64,000 nt of DNA from Halobacteriovorax sp. HLS (GCF_004006665.1 NZ_QOCL01000003.1:705405-769404); one strand, 5' to 3'. Counted from the stretch's first letter, positions 50,577 through 60,096 are shown. Numbers and translations: made by a program. The notes: generated by a model from the letters alone, not told the origin.

Positions 50577-51732
50577 TCCATTGCCCTTTATTATCTTTAA
50601 TTATAGTTTCTAATAAGTTCGTCCAATCGTTTACGATTGTAAGTCCAGACATATTAGATATATCACTTACTTTCGCGGCCTTTGGATGATCAAACTCGCT
50701 TACATAAATTGATTTCCATAAACAAGGAGCAGATATAAAAGTCTTCAATCCTGATCGAATATCTTCTATAGGTCTCTTCGAAAAAGCACAGATCAATCCT
50801 TCACTTTGCTCAAATTTCTTAGCAAGTAAAAGGTCTACCGACTTTCTAATTCCATCTACATTATGTGCACCTATAAAGATAAACTTAATCTTCTCAATTG
50901 TCACTTCTTCGATGCGACCTTTTGTCACAGTGCGCACATTTACATCTCTAAGTAAATCAATCTCTTTTCTAGAGATTTCTCTATCAAAGATTTTTTGAAA
51001 TACAGTTGTTGCCAGAATCTGATTTCTCGTACTGAAATCATCATGTTTATGAAGAATATTCATCTCAAACAGATCAATATATGAGGTATTTTTATTAGTT
51101 AAGAACTTATGCTGCTCATTTCTAAGAAAACCACTTTCTAGAGCGGAAAAATGATAGGCTTCCTGTCTCGTAACTCCTAGTTTTTCATGTAGTATTCCGA
51201 CAAGATCTCTCCCTAAGTACTCTTCATGGTCCCTAGATATTGAACAAACTAGTGTATAATCTGCATCGAGAAGATTAGTAGTATCTAATCGACCACCAAG
51301 GCCAACTTCTAGAATGAGATAATCAAGATCATACTCAAGCGCCATTTCACAGAAACAATAAAATAGAAATTCGTAATAGCTAAAAGATATGCCTAGATGA
51401 CTTGTAGATTCAAATCTATCAAGTAAAACCGCATGCTCAACTTGTTTGCCAAGAAAGCGAAACCTCTCCGTTACACTTAAGACGTGGGGCGAAGTCCATA
51501 GCGCAGTCTTTAGTCCGTGAGAGCACAGGAGGTCATTAAGATAATGGGAAGTTTCACCTTTTCCATTTGTCCCAGCGACAGTTATGATTCTTGTTTTCTT
51601 AGATTTAAATAACTGATTGAAAATCTCAAAACTTTCAGTGATGCGCTCTAGGCCGGGTTTGAAAAACTCGGCCCCAAACTCTTTAGACAAGAACTCATCG
51701 AGGATAAGATCTTGCCTCTCATCGTAGGCCAT
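50500..51732 (-). CDS. folC: Folylpolyglutamate/dihydrofolate synthase
   Basis: 410 residues. Mur-ligase fold: P-loop ITVAGTNGKGETSHY, LWTSPHVLSVTERF, and LILEVGLGGRLDTTN, the FolC signature. It adds glutamate to folates, and in many bacteria also makes dihydrofolate. The accD-folC pair is the same as in many proteobacteria; 3 bases separate them. Its 3' end overlaps lptD. Confidence 0.93.
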   Translation of the reverse strand: MAYDERQDLILDEFLSKEFGAEFFKPGLERITESFEIFNQLFKSKKTRIITVAGTNGKGETSHYLNDLLCSHGLKTALWTSPHVLSVTERFRFLGKQVEHAVLLDRFESTSHLGISFSYYEFLFYCFCEMALEYDLDYLILEVGLGGRLDTTNLLDADYTLVCSISRDHEEYLGRDLVGILHEKLGVTRQEAYHFSALESGFLRNEQHKFLTNKNTSYIDLFEMNILHKHDDFSTRNQILATTVFQKIFDREISRKEIDLLRDVNVRTVTKGRIEEVTIEKIKFIFIGAHNVDGIRKSVDLLLAKKFEQSEGLICAFSKRPIEDIRSGLKTFISAPCLWKSIYVSEFDHPKAAKVSDISNMSGLTIVNDWTNLLETIIKDNKGQWIVTGSYYFIGEVQKYLIRRFPSLEL

Positions 51733-51735
51733 CGC

Positions 51736-52587
51736 TTATTGCTTAGTGAAGAGCTTAATGAAATAGTGCAATTCATCTTTAAGCATATGTCTATGAACGA
51801 TTCTATCAACAAAGCCATGCTCTAATAAAAACTCGGCTCTTTGAAACCCATCAGGCAAAGTTTGACGAATTGATTGCTCTATAACTCTTGGACCTGCAAA
51901 ACCAATTAAGGCCTTAGGTTCAGCGATATTTACATCACCGAGCATTGCATAACTGGCAGCAACACCACCTGTTGTAGGATCAGTAAGAATAGATATAAAA
52001 GGAAGGCCTGCATTTTTTAAACGCTGTCTTGAAGCTGATGTTTTCGCCATTTGCATTAAAGACAAGATCCCCTCTTGCATTCTGGCCCCACCAGAAGAAC
52101 AAAGAACGATAGCAGGTATTTTACGTTCATAGGCCAAGTCCATAACGTGTGCGACTTTTTCACCAGTCACCACACCCATAGATCCACCCATAAACTCGAA
52201 GTTCATTACACAAAGAGCGACATCTGAACCATTAATTTTACCTGTCCCACAAAGTGTACCATCGTTGTAACCAGTCTTTGCATGAGCCTCTTTAAGTCTT
52301 TGTTTATAAGATTTCTTATCATTAAAATCTAACGGGTCTATCGATGTTAAATCCATTAAATGATATTCAAAAGTATCTTCATCTATTAATAAATTAATTC
52401 TATCAACAGCTCTTAATCTGAAGTGATGATCACAATAAGGACAAACTTGGTATTGCTCATCAAGCTTATCGCTTTGAATGATTTCTCCACAATTTGTACA
52501 CTTCTTCCATAAACCAGAAGGAGTGTTTGTCGATATTTTCTTAGAGCTTTTTAATTTAGGGTTTTGTACATTATCAAACCAACCCAT
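51736..52587 (-). CDS. accD: Acetyl-CoA carboxylase carboxyltransferase subunit beta
   Basis: 283 residues. The N-terminal zinc ribbon CTNCGEII ... CPYCDHHF is followed by the crotonase-like core with FMGGSMGVVTGEKV, CSSGGARMQEG and TDPTTGGVAASYA. AccD with AccA transfers carboxyl from biotin to acetyl-CoA, the first step of fatty-acid synthesis. Head of the accD-folC-lptD run. Confidence 0.97.
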   Translation of the reverse strand: MGWFDNVQNPKLKSSKKISTNTPSGLWKKCTNCGEIIQSDKLDEQYQVCPYCDHHFRLRAVDRINLLIDEDTFEYHLMDLTSIDPLDFNDKKSYKQRLKEAHAKTGYNDGTLCGTGKINGSDVALCVMNFEFMGGSMGVVTGEKVAHVMDLAYERKIPAIVLCSSGGARMQEGILSLMQMAKTSASRQRLKNAGLPFISILTDPTTGGVAASYAMLGDVNIAEPKALIGFAGPRVIEQSIRQTLPDGFQRAEFLLEHGFVDRIVHRHMLKDELHYFIKLFTKQ

Positions 52588-52828
52588 AGGAATCTCCGTA
52601 TCTAAAAAATAGCTAATAATGCGACAATAATGATAGACCTTTCACCGATATGCAATACCTTTCTACTACACATTGCAACAGTGCCTTTAAAAATTGGCTA
52701 CTTAGATACAAGTTTATGAATCTCTCTAACCTTACAAGTTACTGAAACTACACTAAAGAATAACCAATGTTTTTACTAAACTATTTTGTTCTACAGTCCG
52801 ATACCTATCTAAAGGTATTATTGAGACA

Positions 52829-55135
52829 ATGAGAGAAAGTATTAAAAATCTATTTAACCTTATATTTAATTCTGCAAATAAAAGCTATATCCAGTATATC
52901 GTTTGCACATTAATACTCTCACTACCAACCTATTCGATGGATGTTGATAAGAGTTCTTGCCATCAAGAGTTTCAAACACAACTTCATAAACTTTTGCAAA
53001 ATGATGAAGACACTAAAAACCTAGCTGAGCTCTCTTTGTCGAAAACATTTCAAAAATTGGCCTATGCCCATCATGCTCTTCATGAAGACAACTTAAGAAC
53101 CCAAGAATTTAAAAATAACTTAAACTCAATAGTTAACAACGATAAAGAAGCGACTGAAGTATTAAGGAACTTAGAGAGCTTTAAAGATCACTATAAGAGA
53201 ACAGGCGATAATTCGGATTCGACAAGTATGAATAGAATGTTCTCTAATAAGAAGTATCTAAAAGCATTGGTTACCTACTCTAAGACTTTACCCAAAAGTG
53301 ATGACTCGCTAAAGATCAATGACTTCGAGCTTGAATCTGTTAGTAATTTTGATTTCTTTGATAACAAAGATCATGAAGATAGATATGATATTTGGGGTGC
53401 GTTTGTAAGTGATGTCGCGACAAATTTCTATACTCGTAGATTTGTAGATAGTAAGGGACAGGCAAAATACTTAGATCGAAAATTTCTTAAAAAGGCAATA
53501 CCAAATTATGATACAAAAATGAAAGCTCTATTAGATAGTATCAAAAAGAGGCTTTCTTCAAATGCTATCAAGCTTAGTGATTCATGTAAAAATTTATTAC
53601 TTGAGAATAACTCATCTAAGACATGTAACTTATTTAATCCTTTTCAACTAGACGACAAAGACTTGTCTCTTAATGTTAATAATATTTTGAATCACTATGC
53701 TCAAAAGAATGGTCCAACTTCTGTAAAGAGACAAAGTGTTCGCCATATTGGTGCAACATTTAAAATTGACTGTACTATTGAGAGTATAGATCCTAAAACA
53801 GGTCTTGCAACAATTAAAATGGACGCTGATTTTGGAAATATGCCTGATCTTGGGAACTCTCCTTGGAAGATTGGTGTGAATGGATCTCCATTAGTAAGTT
53901 TAAAAAATAACTCTCAAGTAAATGGTAGAGTTTTGACCAAATATTCACAAAGCTTCAGCTTTAATAATGTCAAAATAACTCCTGAAAATAGAAAAGATTC
54001 ACAGGTCTTTTTGCAATTTCATGGTCCAAAAGACACCTTAATGTTTCAACCTGGCCAAGGATCAACACGAGTTGGAGAAGGTCAAAATAAATTTAGAAAT
54101 GCATGTACTTTTCCAAAAGAGGAAGTGGCAAAGGCCCAAAAAAGTTTAACTCTTTCTAAATCCAATTTTTCATCTAAGCTCAGTGTAACTTTGACAGCTA
54201 ACTCTGCTGGTATAAACCCTGCACCAACTAAAGATTCTTTAACTTGGGAGCAAAAAACAACTGATCAGCAAAATTGGTCTCCAATTGACAGTGCCACAGA
54301 CACTGAGAGTGAAAATGAAAATATTTCAAAAACAGTAGATGGTGCACAGGAGCGTTCATTCAGAGTTTCAGTAAAAGACCCTAACTCTGAGGAAATTATT
54401 TATAGTAATGAAGTTTTGGTTAAACCAGAAATCGGCTTAAAGCTTACAATTAGTGAAGATAACACTTCTGTAACTGCGAGTGTTGCTGATACTTTTAAAG
54501 ATTTGGATCTTTCAAATATTTCTTGGGAAATCGATTCAATAGCGCAAGAGAAAAAAGGTGCGACCTTAGCAGTTACGCAGACTAATAAAGATCAATCGAT
54601 CACTGCAAAACTTATGCACCCGAGCGATCCAACATCAATAATTGCTGAGTCCAGTGAAACTTTGAGCGCTAAAGCTGTATCAAAGATTAATCCTTCCCTA
54701 GCAGTTGCTAGAACTAACGATAAAGAAGTTTTTACATTAAAAGCTTCGGTATCAGGTGTCGACGACCCTTCAAAGGGAAAATATACATGGGAATGTGAAC
54801 CTAAGTGCGATTCAAAGTCAGGTGATACTGCGGTATTTAATCAGACTAAAGACCCTATTATTGTTACAACAACATATACTTTTGAAGATAAGGATATTGC
54901 TCCTTTAGTTAAAACTACAAATATTCCTGCTAAAAAAGAAAGTCGTAAAAAAAGTGATGATGAAGAGGACGACGAAGAAGAGGACGAAGAATGTACACAA
55001 GAAGACGCATTCAGTCCGGTTGTTTGTAAGGCCAAAGATCAAGAAGCACCTTTAAAAAAGAAGTATATGCCACCAATGCAGCAACCTCTCATACTTCCAC
55101 CAGCGCCGGCCTATATAACACCTGGGTTTAATTAA
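52829..55135 (+). CDS. Large exported protein with three Ig-like repeats and an acidic tail
   Basis: 768 residues. An N-terminal hydrophobic segment (YIQYIVCTLILSLPTYSM, about 20-37) serves as signal or anchor after a longer lead. Residues about 40-290 are helical and charged; about 300-425 is a beta-rich domain with HIGATFKIDCTIES and GNSPWKIGVNGSP. Residues about 435-700 form three Ig-like units, each marked by a Trp strand (LTWEQK, ISWEID, YTWECE). A run of Asp/Glu (SDDEEDDEEEDEE, about 710-725) and a proline-rich end (PPMQQPLILPPAP) follow. No family recognised; cell-surface location is likely. Its stop overlaps that of the convergent phosphodiesterase-like gene. Confidence 0.75.
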   Translation: MRESIKNLFNLIFNSANKSYIQYIVCTLILSLPTYSMDVDKSSCHQEFQTQLHKLLQNDEDTKNLAELSLSKTFQKLAYAHHALHEDNLRTQEFKNNLNSIVNNDKEATEVLRNLESFKDHYKRTGDNSDSTSMNRMFSNKKYLKALVTYSKTLPKSDDSLKINDFELESVSNFDFFDNKDHEDRYDIWGAFVSDVATNFYTRRFVDSKGQAKYLDRKFLKKAIPNYDTKMKALLDSIKKRLSSNAIKLSDSCKNLLLENNSSKTCNLFNPFQLDDKDLSLNVNNILNHYAQKNGPTSVKRQSVRHIGATFKIDCTIESIDPKTGLATIKMDADFGNMPDLGNSPWKIGVNGSPLVSLKNNSQVNGRVLTKYSQSFSFNNVKITPENRKDSQVFLQFHGPKDTLMFQPGQGSTRVGEGQNKFRNACTFPKEEVAKAQKSLTLSKSNFSSKLSVTLTANSAGINPAPTKDSLTWEQKTTDQQNWSPIDSATDTESENENISKTVDGAQERSFRVSVKDPNSEEIIYSNEVLVKPEIGLKLTISEDNTSVTASVADTFKDLDLSNISWEIDSIAQEKKGATLAVTQTNKDQSITAKLMHPSDPTSIIAESSETLSAKAVSKINPSLAVARTNDKEVFTLKASVSGVDDPSKGKYTWECEPKCDSKSGDTAVFNQTKDPIIVTTTYTFEDKDIAPLVKTTNIPAKKESRKKSDDEEDDEEEDEECTQEDAFSPVVCKAKDQEAPLKKKYMPPMQQPLILPPAPAYITPGFN

Positions 55136-55896
55136 AATACATAGCTAGTATCATCTGAACCGAGTACAGAGACTCGGTCACTACCTAACATATCAATTTC
55201 TTTAAAGAGTTGATCTTGAAAGTTTGGCTTAAGATGGCCAAGAAATATAGGTACATCAGCAGGCATCTTCTTTATTTCCTGCTCCATAGTACTAGGAGTA
55301 TGGTGTTGAGAGTCTATCGCAACTTGCATTAGACTATTTGGAAAGCTCACCTCAGTGAATATTGCTTTTAAGTTTTTCTTAGTCTTGGCCAGTTCCCAGA
55401 TTCTATCAGTAGGTCCAGTATCTTGAGTAAAAACGATACATGAATTCTTTTTTTCAATTATAAAGCCATGCCCGGGTCCTGGATGATTAACAGCAACAGG
55501 AGTTACCTTATAATCACCTATCTCTACTTCCTTTTCAGCTTCCATATCATTAAATCGAAGAGTTGGGTTAGCTGCATTTGGCAGCTTTGTGAAATCCGGC
55601 CAAATCTTATCATTGAGTAAGTGAGTCATAATGGTCTCTCTTACCTCTTTTACTGTATGAATTTCAAAGGGCCTCCCCTTTTGTCCAAAACAATTATCCG
55701 CCAAGAATGCTAAGTCAGTTATATGATCTAAATGAGAATGTGAAATTAGAATATTATCAATGAGAGTTTGTTCCGCAATTTGAATCCCACTAGCAACACT
55801 ACCTGCATCAATTAATAGCTTTCCATCAATAAGATAACTAGTCGCTCTAAAACCTGGAGAAACGCCTCCGTGTCCACCTATAATTCTCACTAACAT
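55132..55896 (-). CDS. Metallo-beta-lactamase fold hydrolase, class II cyclic-nucleotide phosphodiesterase-like
   Basis: 254 residues, cytoplasmic. Metal-binding motif SHSHLDHITDLAFLADN, HPGPGHGF, then TQDTGPTDRIW and a late GHLKPNF histidine. The HSHLDH followed by a hydrophobic DLAFLAD stretch recalls the class II cAMP phosphodiesterase signature rather than RNase Z. It is next to a GAF/HD-GYP protein (32 bases upstream), so both may take part in cyclic-nucleotide signalling; substrate not proven. Confidence 0.82.
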   Translation of the reverse strand: MLVRIIGGHGGVSPGFRATSYLIDGKLLIDAGSVASGIQIAEQTLIDNILISHSHLDHITDLAFLADNCFGQKGRPFEIHTVKEVRETIMTHLLNDKIWPDFTKLPNAANPTLRFNDMEAEKEVEIGDYKVTPVAVNHPGPGHGFIIEKKNSCIVFTQDTGPTDRIWELAKTKKNLKAIFTEVSFPNSLMQVAIDSQHHTPSTMEQEIKKMPADVPIFLGHLKPNFQDQLFKEIDMLGSDRVSVLGSDDTSYVF

Positions 55897-55928
55897 TTTT
55901 CTTCCTTAATAAATGTAATGAATATAGT

Positions 55929-57098
55929 TTAACTCGCTTTCTTCTTAGAATCTAGTCTATTCGGGGCGTACATTTTAGTAGATTTAAACCAGTTTTCGAA
56001 AGCTGTTACGACATCTTCACTAAATTGAGTTCCGCTATGGTCAATAATCTCTTGATAAGCAATCATTGGAGGTAGCCCTTTTCGATAAGGTCTAGTACTA
56101 ATCATTGCGTCAAAAGTATCTGCTACAGAGATTATCATGGCTATGGTTGGGATTTCATCGCCTTTTAGCCCGTACGGATAACCCTTTCCATCGGGTCTTT
56201 CATGATGATATCTCATTCCGTCAATAACACGACTGAGACTGTCAACATTCTTTAAAATTTCATACCCTAGGCGTGGGTGATCTCTCATGATCAAAAACTC
56301 TTCATCAGTTAAGGCCGCTGACTTTTTAAGAATTTTATCTTCAATGCCAATTTTGCCAATATCATGAAGTACAGCAGACAATTTGAGATCATTCATCTCA
56401 TCCCAAGTTAGGGACATTTGTTCACCAATTTTCTTTGCAAAATGAGCAACCCTCTTAGTATGTCCACCTGTATAGCTATCTTTCTTTGTAATTGTATCTG
56501 CCAAGGCCTCTACAACTTGGATAAATTGCTTATGAAGTTTTTCATAAAGATTCGCATTTTGAATGATTGGTGTTAACTGAACAGCTACAGCTTCAGCAAA
56601 CTCGACATCTTCTGAGTTGAAATTTCTATTTAATGAATTAATGGCCTGGATGACACCTAATAATTCTCCATTAAAGACAAGAGGAACAACAAGTAATGAT
56701 CTAGGATTCATAGCTTGTACATGCTCTATCACACGCTTGATTCTGATATCATTATCTTCTTCATCAATTTTTAGCGATGCTTGGAAATGAGCGCTCGAAC
56801 CAACAAAAGTATTCTCATCAATTTGAACGGTTTCTATTATTTCATCGTGGTTTACAAAATGTGCATAAGAGAGTGTTTTATCATCCTCATCAAATGCATA
56901 GATAAGTACATTTTCACATTCAATAAGTTTTTTAATATGACTTTGGGCCTTTTTTCGAATATCTCTAATCGAAAGAGATCCAGACATTAAACGAGATAGC
57001 TTAAGCAGCCCTTCAAACCTACTTAACTTATGACCTTTTTCGAGATCATCTAATCCGTCATTAATTTCTTTTTTTATTTTTTGAGATTCATCTGTCAC
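55929..57098 (-). CDS. GAF plus HD-GYP phosphodiesterase
   Basis: 389 residues. GAF domain about 40-185 (ENVLIYAFDEDD, SLLVVPLVFNGELLGVIQAIN), then HD-GYP domain about 195-370 with AVLHDIGKIGIEDKILKK and HHERPDGKGYPYGLKGDEIP. All HD-GYP catalytic residues (HD, HHExxDGxGYP) are present, so c-di-GMP (or cGAMP) hydrolysis is likely, controlled by whatever the GAF domain binds. HD-GYP proteins are important for motility and predation in Bdellovibrio. Same strand and probably same operon as the phosphodiesterase-like gene. Confidence 0.92.
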   Translation of the reverse strand: MTDESQKIKKEINDGLDDLEKGHKLSRFEGLLKLSRLMSGSLSIRDIRKKAQSHIKKLIECENVLIYAFDEDDKTLSYAHFVNHDEIIETVQIDENTFVGSSAHFQASLKIDEEDNDIRIKRVIEHVQAMNPRSLLVVPLVFNGELLGVIQAINSLNRNFNSEDVEFAEAVAVQLTPIIQNANLYEKLHKQFIQVVEALADTITKKDSYTGGHTKRVAHFAKKIGEQMSLTWDEMNDLKLSAVLHDIGKIGIEDKILKKSAALTDEEFLIMRDHPRLGYEILKNVDSLSRVIDGMRYHHERPDGKGYPYGLKGDEIPTIAMIISVADTFDAMISTRPYRKGLPPMIAYQEIIDHSGTQFSEDVVTAFENWFKSTKMYAPNRLDSKKKAS

Positions 57099-57169
57099 AA
57101 TAGTCCCTAAGTCGTTAATTAGTAGCTATTATTTATCGACTTTTGAGAAAGGATCTTTAGACTTTCAAA

Positions 57170-57988
57170 TCATTTCCGAGTTATTTGCTCATAGATGTCT
57201 TTAGAAGAATCTCCGAGTATTTCACTCAAAAGCTTTGCTAAGTTCTTTGGCGTTTGCTTCTTGTACAAATACTCATTGGCCAGCTCTGTAAGCTTCTTAT
57301 TACTAATTTTGACTTGTTCTGTCTTATGATGAATAAGTAAAACAATTTCACCAACACTTTTTACTTCAGCACTTTCCCACTCTGAGGCCTTAAATCTATA
57401 AACGGTCTCAAACTTTTTGGTAATTTCTCTACATACTGCCACATCCGCGTCTGGCAAAATTGAACTAAGTAGCTTTAATGTCTTCTCAAGCCTGTGCGGG
57501 CTTTCAAATGTTACAAATGTTCCAGTCTGAGTTAATAGTGACTCAAAGAATTCTCTTTTCTTGCTATCATCCCTTGCCAAAAATCCGTAAAAAGTAAAAG
57601 GTTGAGGAGGTAATCCACTTAACTCTAGAGCTGCCGTAACAGAGCTAACTCCAGGAATAGATTCAATTTCAATTCCAGCATCAATACAAGCTCTTACAAG
57701 AGGAAAGGCCGGATCTGAGATAATAGGACTTCCAGCATCTGAGACTAATATATAACTTCTACCACTTTTAATTTTAGTAATATAATAATCAATCTTATCT
57801 TTAGAGTGGTCATGAAAAGAATCGACATCTTTATGAGATTGATCAATTTCATAAAGATCAAAAATTTTCCTAAGATTTCGAGTATCTTCGGCAAGAAAAA
57901 GTCTCTCATCCTGTAGTGCCTTCAATGCTCTTTGAGTAATATCTGATAAATTTCCTATCGGAAGTGTCACTAATTTCAATGTAGACAA
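57170..57988 (-). CDS. rsmI: 16S rRNA (cytidine-1402 2'-O)-methyltransferase
   Basis: 272 residues. RsmI motifs: LPIGNLSDITQRALKAL, FLAEDTRNLRKI, VSDAGSPIISDPAFPLV, IPGVSSVTAALELSGLPP and FVTFESPHRLEKTL. It methylates C1402 in the decoding centre with SAM. The first Met gives a normal start. Monocistronic here. Confidence 0.95.
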   Translation of the reverse strand: MSTLKLVTLPIGNLSDITQRALKALQDERLFLAEDTRNLRKIFDLYEIDQSHKDVDSFHDHSKDKIDYYITKIKSGRSYILVSDAGSPIISDPAFPLVRACIDAGIEIESIPGVSSVTAALELSGLPPQPFTFYGFLARDDSKKREFFESLLTQTGTFVTFESPHRLEKTLKLLSSILPDADVAVCREITKKFETVYRFKASEWESAEVKSVGEIVLLIHHKTEQVKISNKKLTELANEYLYKKQTPKNLAKLLSEILGDSSKDIYEQITRK

Positions 57989-58110
57989 TTTTAATCCCCT
58001 ATTACTTTTACCTAAAGATGACGCGGTGAAATAAATACCGCCTTAATAAAAAAATTCACTACTGCTAGAATAGATTAGATCTAACAAAGATTCAACGAGG
58101 AGTCGAAAAT

Positions 58111-58497
58111 ATGAGTTTAAAAGCACAAGTACGAACTGATTCATTAGGAAATATTACAGTTCACATGGAAGGTGGTCTAGATTTTGAAAATAGTATGCCT
58201 TTTAGAAGAGAGCTTTCTAGTTTAATGACAGAAAATCCACTATCAACGATTACTCTTGATTTAAATAGATTAGACTTTGTAGGATCTTCAGGAATTGGTG
58301 TTTTTGTAGAAACGATCAAGATCTTAAATGATAAGAAGAAACAAATCAAAATAGCTAATGTAAAAACAGAATTTATGAAAGTATTTAAGCTATTCGAATT
58401 CGACGCAATGGAAACAATGATAATGGAATTTGAAAACGACGATACGGAAAACTTAAACTTAAAGTTTGGTAACCGTCGTAATACCTTTCAAAATTAG
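58111..58497 (+). CDS. STAS-domain protein (anti-sigma factor antagonist type)
   Basis: 128 residues, one STAS domain. The phosphorylation-site segment DFVGSSGIGVFVE has the serine pair typical of SpoIIAA/RsbV-like antagonists. After the domain is an acidic tail (MEFENDDTEN) and NRRNTFQN. It presumably binds a partner switch kinase or other regulator, which is not in the window. GAGGAG ribosome site; stop overlaps the convergent envelope-protein gene by four bases. Confidence 0.9.
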   Translation: MSLKAQVRTDSLGNITVHMEGGLDFENSMPFRRELSSLMTENPLSTITLDLNRLDFVGSSGIGVFVETIKILNDKKKQIKIANVKTEFMKVFKLFEFDAMETMIMEFENDDTENLNLKFGNRRNTFQN

Positions 58498-59030
58498 AAT
58501 CTGTAATTAAGAAAATTAAGATATAGAGGGGGTCTTTGACTCCCTTTTCTATTTGCGAATCGATTTAAAGAATTCATCCTAAAACCAAAGTCACTACTAA
58601 GTTCAGTCATCTCAATCGTTCTATTGTAAAAGCTCCAAGAGTCATCACTATTTTGGCCACCATTATTGGCCCCTGAGTCTTGGTAAGGAGAAGTACTATC
58701 ATCTGGATAGTAATTATCAGGTCTTGCCTTAGGTTGCATTGGGGCATCATATCTTCTTTTTTTCATCGAATGGGATACAACAACATAAGTTCCAAAGATA
58801 ATTCCTGCATATAGTCCTAATGAAGCCCCTTGAGCAATTGCTCGTCCATTTGTACCAAAAGCTAGTGATGCTGTACCTAGTAAAGCTCCACCGACAGTTC
58901 CATAAAGGGCCATTGTTCCAAGTGCTTTAACTCTTCCATCCATTTCGGCCTTAGCTTCAAAAGACTGCGCCATAAAGATAAAAGTTGCTAAAGTAAAAAT
59001 AAGGATAGATTTAATTTTAAATAATTTCAT
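58494..59030 (-). CDS. Exported protein with a glycine-rich helical hairpin
   Basis: 178 residues. Signal peptide (to SFEAKA, about residue 28), then two glycine-rich hydrophobic helices (TMALYGTVGGALLGTASLAFG and ASLGLYAGIIFGTYVVVS), a glycine-zipper pattern, and a long polar disordered C-terminus rich in Asp/Asn/Pro (PDDSTSPYQDSGANNGGQ). Ends RPPLYLNFLNYRF, with aromatic Phe last, as in outer membrane proteins. No family recognised. Confidence 0.68.
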   Translation of the reverse strand: MKLFKIKSILIFTLATFIFMAQSFEAKAEMDGRVKALGTMALYGTVGGALLGTASLAFGTNGRAIAQGASLGLYAGIIFGTYVVVSHSMKKRRYDAPMQPKARPDNYYPDDSTSPYQDSGANNGGQNSDDSWSFYNRTIEMTELSSDFGFRMNSLNRFANRKGSQRPPLYLNFLNYRF

Positions 59031-59067
59031 ATATATAGAATAACTGCGCTAAAGAACTCTTGTCAAT

Positions 59068-59346
59068 TTAATGAGATGCATGAATTAAAATTAATTTTGA
59101 ATTTAATGAAAAAATTTGTGATAGATAATTTGCTGACAAGCGCAAACGTAAATTCTGTTTACTTCCAATTCGGCCGGAAGATTTAACTTCTCCAATGACG
59201 ATACCTCTGTGGTCAATACGTGCTAAATCAATTTGCCCCATCGACCGTCTTCTAAGTAGTAAACTAGATACTAATAATGCTGTGGCGCTCGAGTGAAACT
59301 CAATACTCGCCAATTTCTCTGCCTCATTTCCCTTAATGGTCGACAC
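59068..59346 (-). CDS. YraN-like (UPF0102) nuclease-fold protein, small
   Basis: About 93 residues from the GTG at 59344-59346, which has AAGGA six bases upstream and overlaps rnhB by 14 bases; the longer frame upstream runs deep inside rnhB. The segments KGNEAEKLASIEF, RRRSMGQIDLARIDHRGIVIGEVKSSG match the YraN pattern GExxA and GEIDLIxxD...FVEVK of this restriction-endonuclease-like family, usually next to rnhB. Shorter than the usual 115-130 residues, with a less typical middle. Function unknown; catalytic Asp, Glu and Lys of the fold seem present. Confidence 0.7.
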   Translation of the reverse strand: MSTIKGNEAEKLASIEFHSSATALLVSSLLLRRRSMGQIDLARIDHRGIVIGEVKSSGRIGSKQNLRLRLSANYLSQIFSLNSKLILIHASH

Positions 59347-60019
59347 AAAATTCCTTAACGCCTTTAAAAGTTTTTCTATGAATTTCAGTAACGCCAAGTG
59401 CAGAGATTGCCTCTTTGTGTTTCTTTGTTGGATAACCAGCATGACTTTCTAATCCATACCCAGGATACTGTACTGAAAGTTTTTCCATCAATTCGTCTCT
59501 ATATTCCTTAGCAATAATTGAAGCAAGACCAATAAGGACTGATTTAGAATCGCCTTTAATGACAAACTCTTCACAAAACCTTTTATCGTTTATGTTTAAA
59601 AGTTTATTTCCATCTATAAGCACTTTTGCACAATCCTTAGAGTTATCATAACAGCGAATAAAGGCCTCACTCATGGCCTTTAATGATGCACGTAAAATAT
59701 TTATCTCATCAATGACATCATTTGAAATAACTGCTGTTGAATAAACGATGGAAAAATTTTGATTAATTGTAACTTCAACTTTTGAGTTAATTAAAGAATG
59801 ATCAATTCCCAATTTTTTAAGAATTAGTAATCTCTTTTTTCGATTTAACTTCTTAGAGTCATTCACTCCTAAATCGAGTAAAAACTGAATATTATTCGGT
59901 GTAAGCTGATCTCCACGAACAAGAACGCAACTACCAACAACAGGTCCTGCCAAAGGTCCTCTTCCAACTTCATCACATCCTGCAACCATAGAAAAGTTAC
60001 TATACTCAGTATCAAACAT
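59333..60019 (-). CDS. rnhB: Ribonuclease HII
   Basis: 228 residues from ATG 60017-60019; a GTG two codons upstream is the alternative. Motifs: AGCDEVGRGPLAGPVVGSCV (catalytic Asp-Glu), VLIDGNKLL, KGDSKSVLIGLASIIAKEYRDELM and YPGYGLESHAGYPTKKHKEAI. It removes single ribonucleotides and RNA primers. Lies behind a terminator hairpin after rplS and overlaps the YraN-like gene. Confidence 0.95.
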   Translation of the reverse strand: MFDTEYSNFSMVAGCDEVGRGPLAGPVVGSCVLVRGDQLTPNNIQFLLDLGVNDSKKLNRKKRLLILKKLGIDHSLINSKVEVTINQNFSIVYSTAVISNDVIDEINILRASLKAMSEAFIRCYDNSKDCAKVLIDGNKLLNINDKRFCEEFVIKGDSKSVLIGLASIIAKEYRDELMEKLSVQYPGYGLESHAGYPTKKHKEAISALGVTEIHRKTFKGVKEFCVDH

Positions 60020-60041
60020 ATTCACTCACTTTATAATTTGC

Positions 60042-60072
60042 AAAAAAAAACCCTCTTATAGAAAGAGGGCTC
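60042..60072 (-). terminator. Terminator after rplS, ahead of rnhB
   Basis: Stem CCCTCTT (60051-60057) and AAGAGGG (60063-60069), loop ATAGA, with nine A at 60042-60050 forming a U-tract on the minus strand. It lies only about 25 bases before rnhB, so rnhB needs read-through or its own promoter. Confidence 0.9.
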
Positions 60073-60096
60073 TTTTTAAAATTAATTTTTGGTAGA

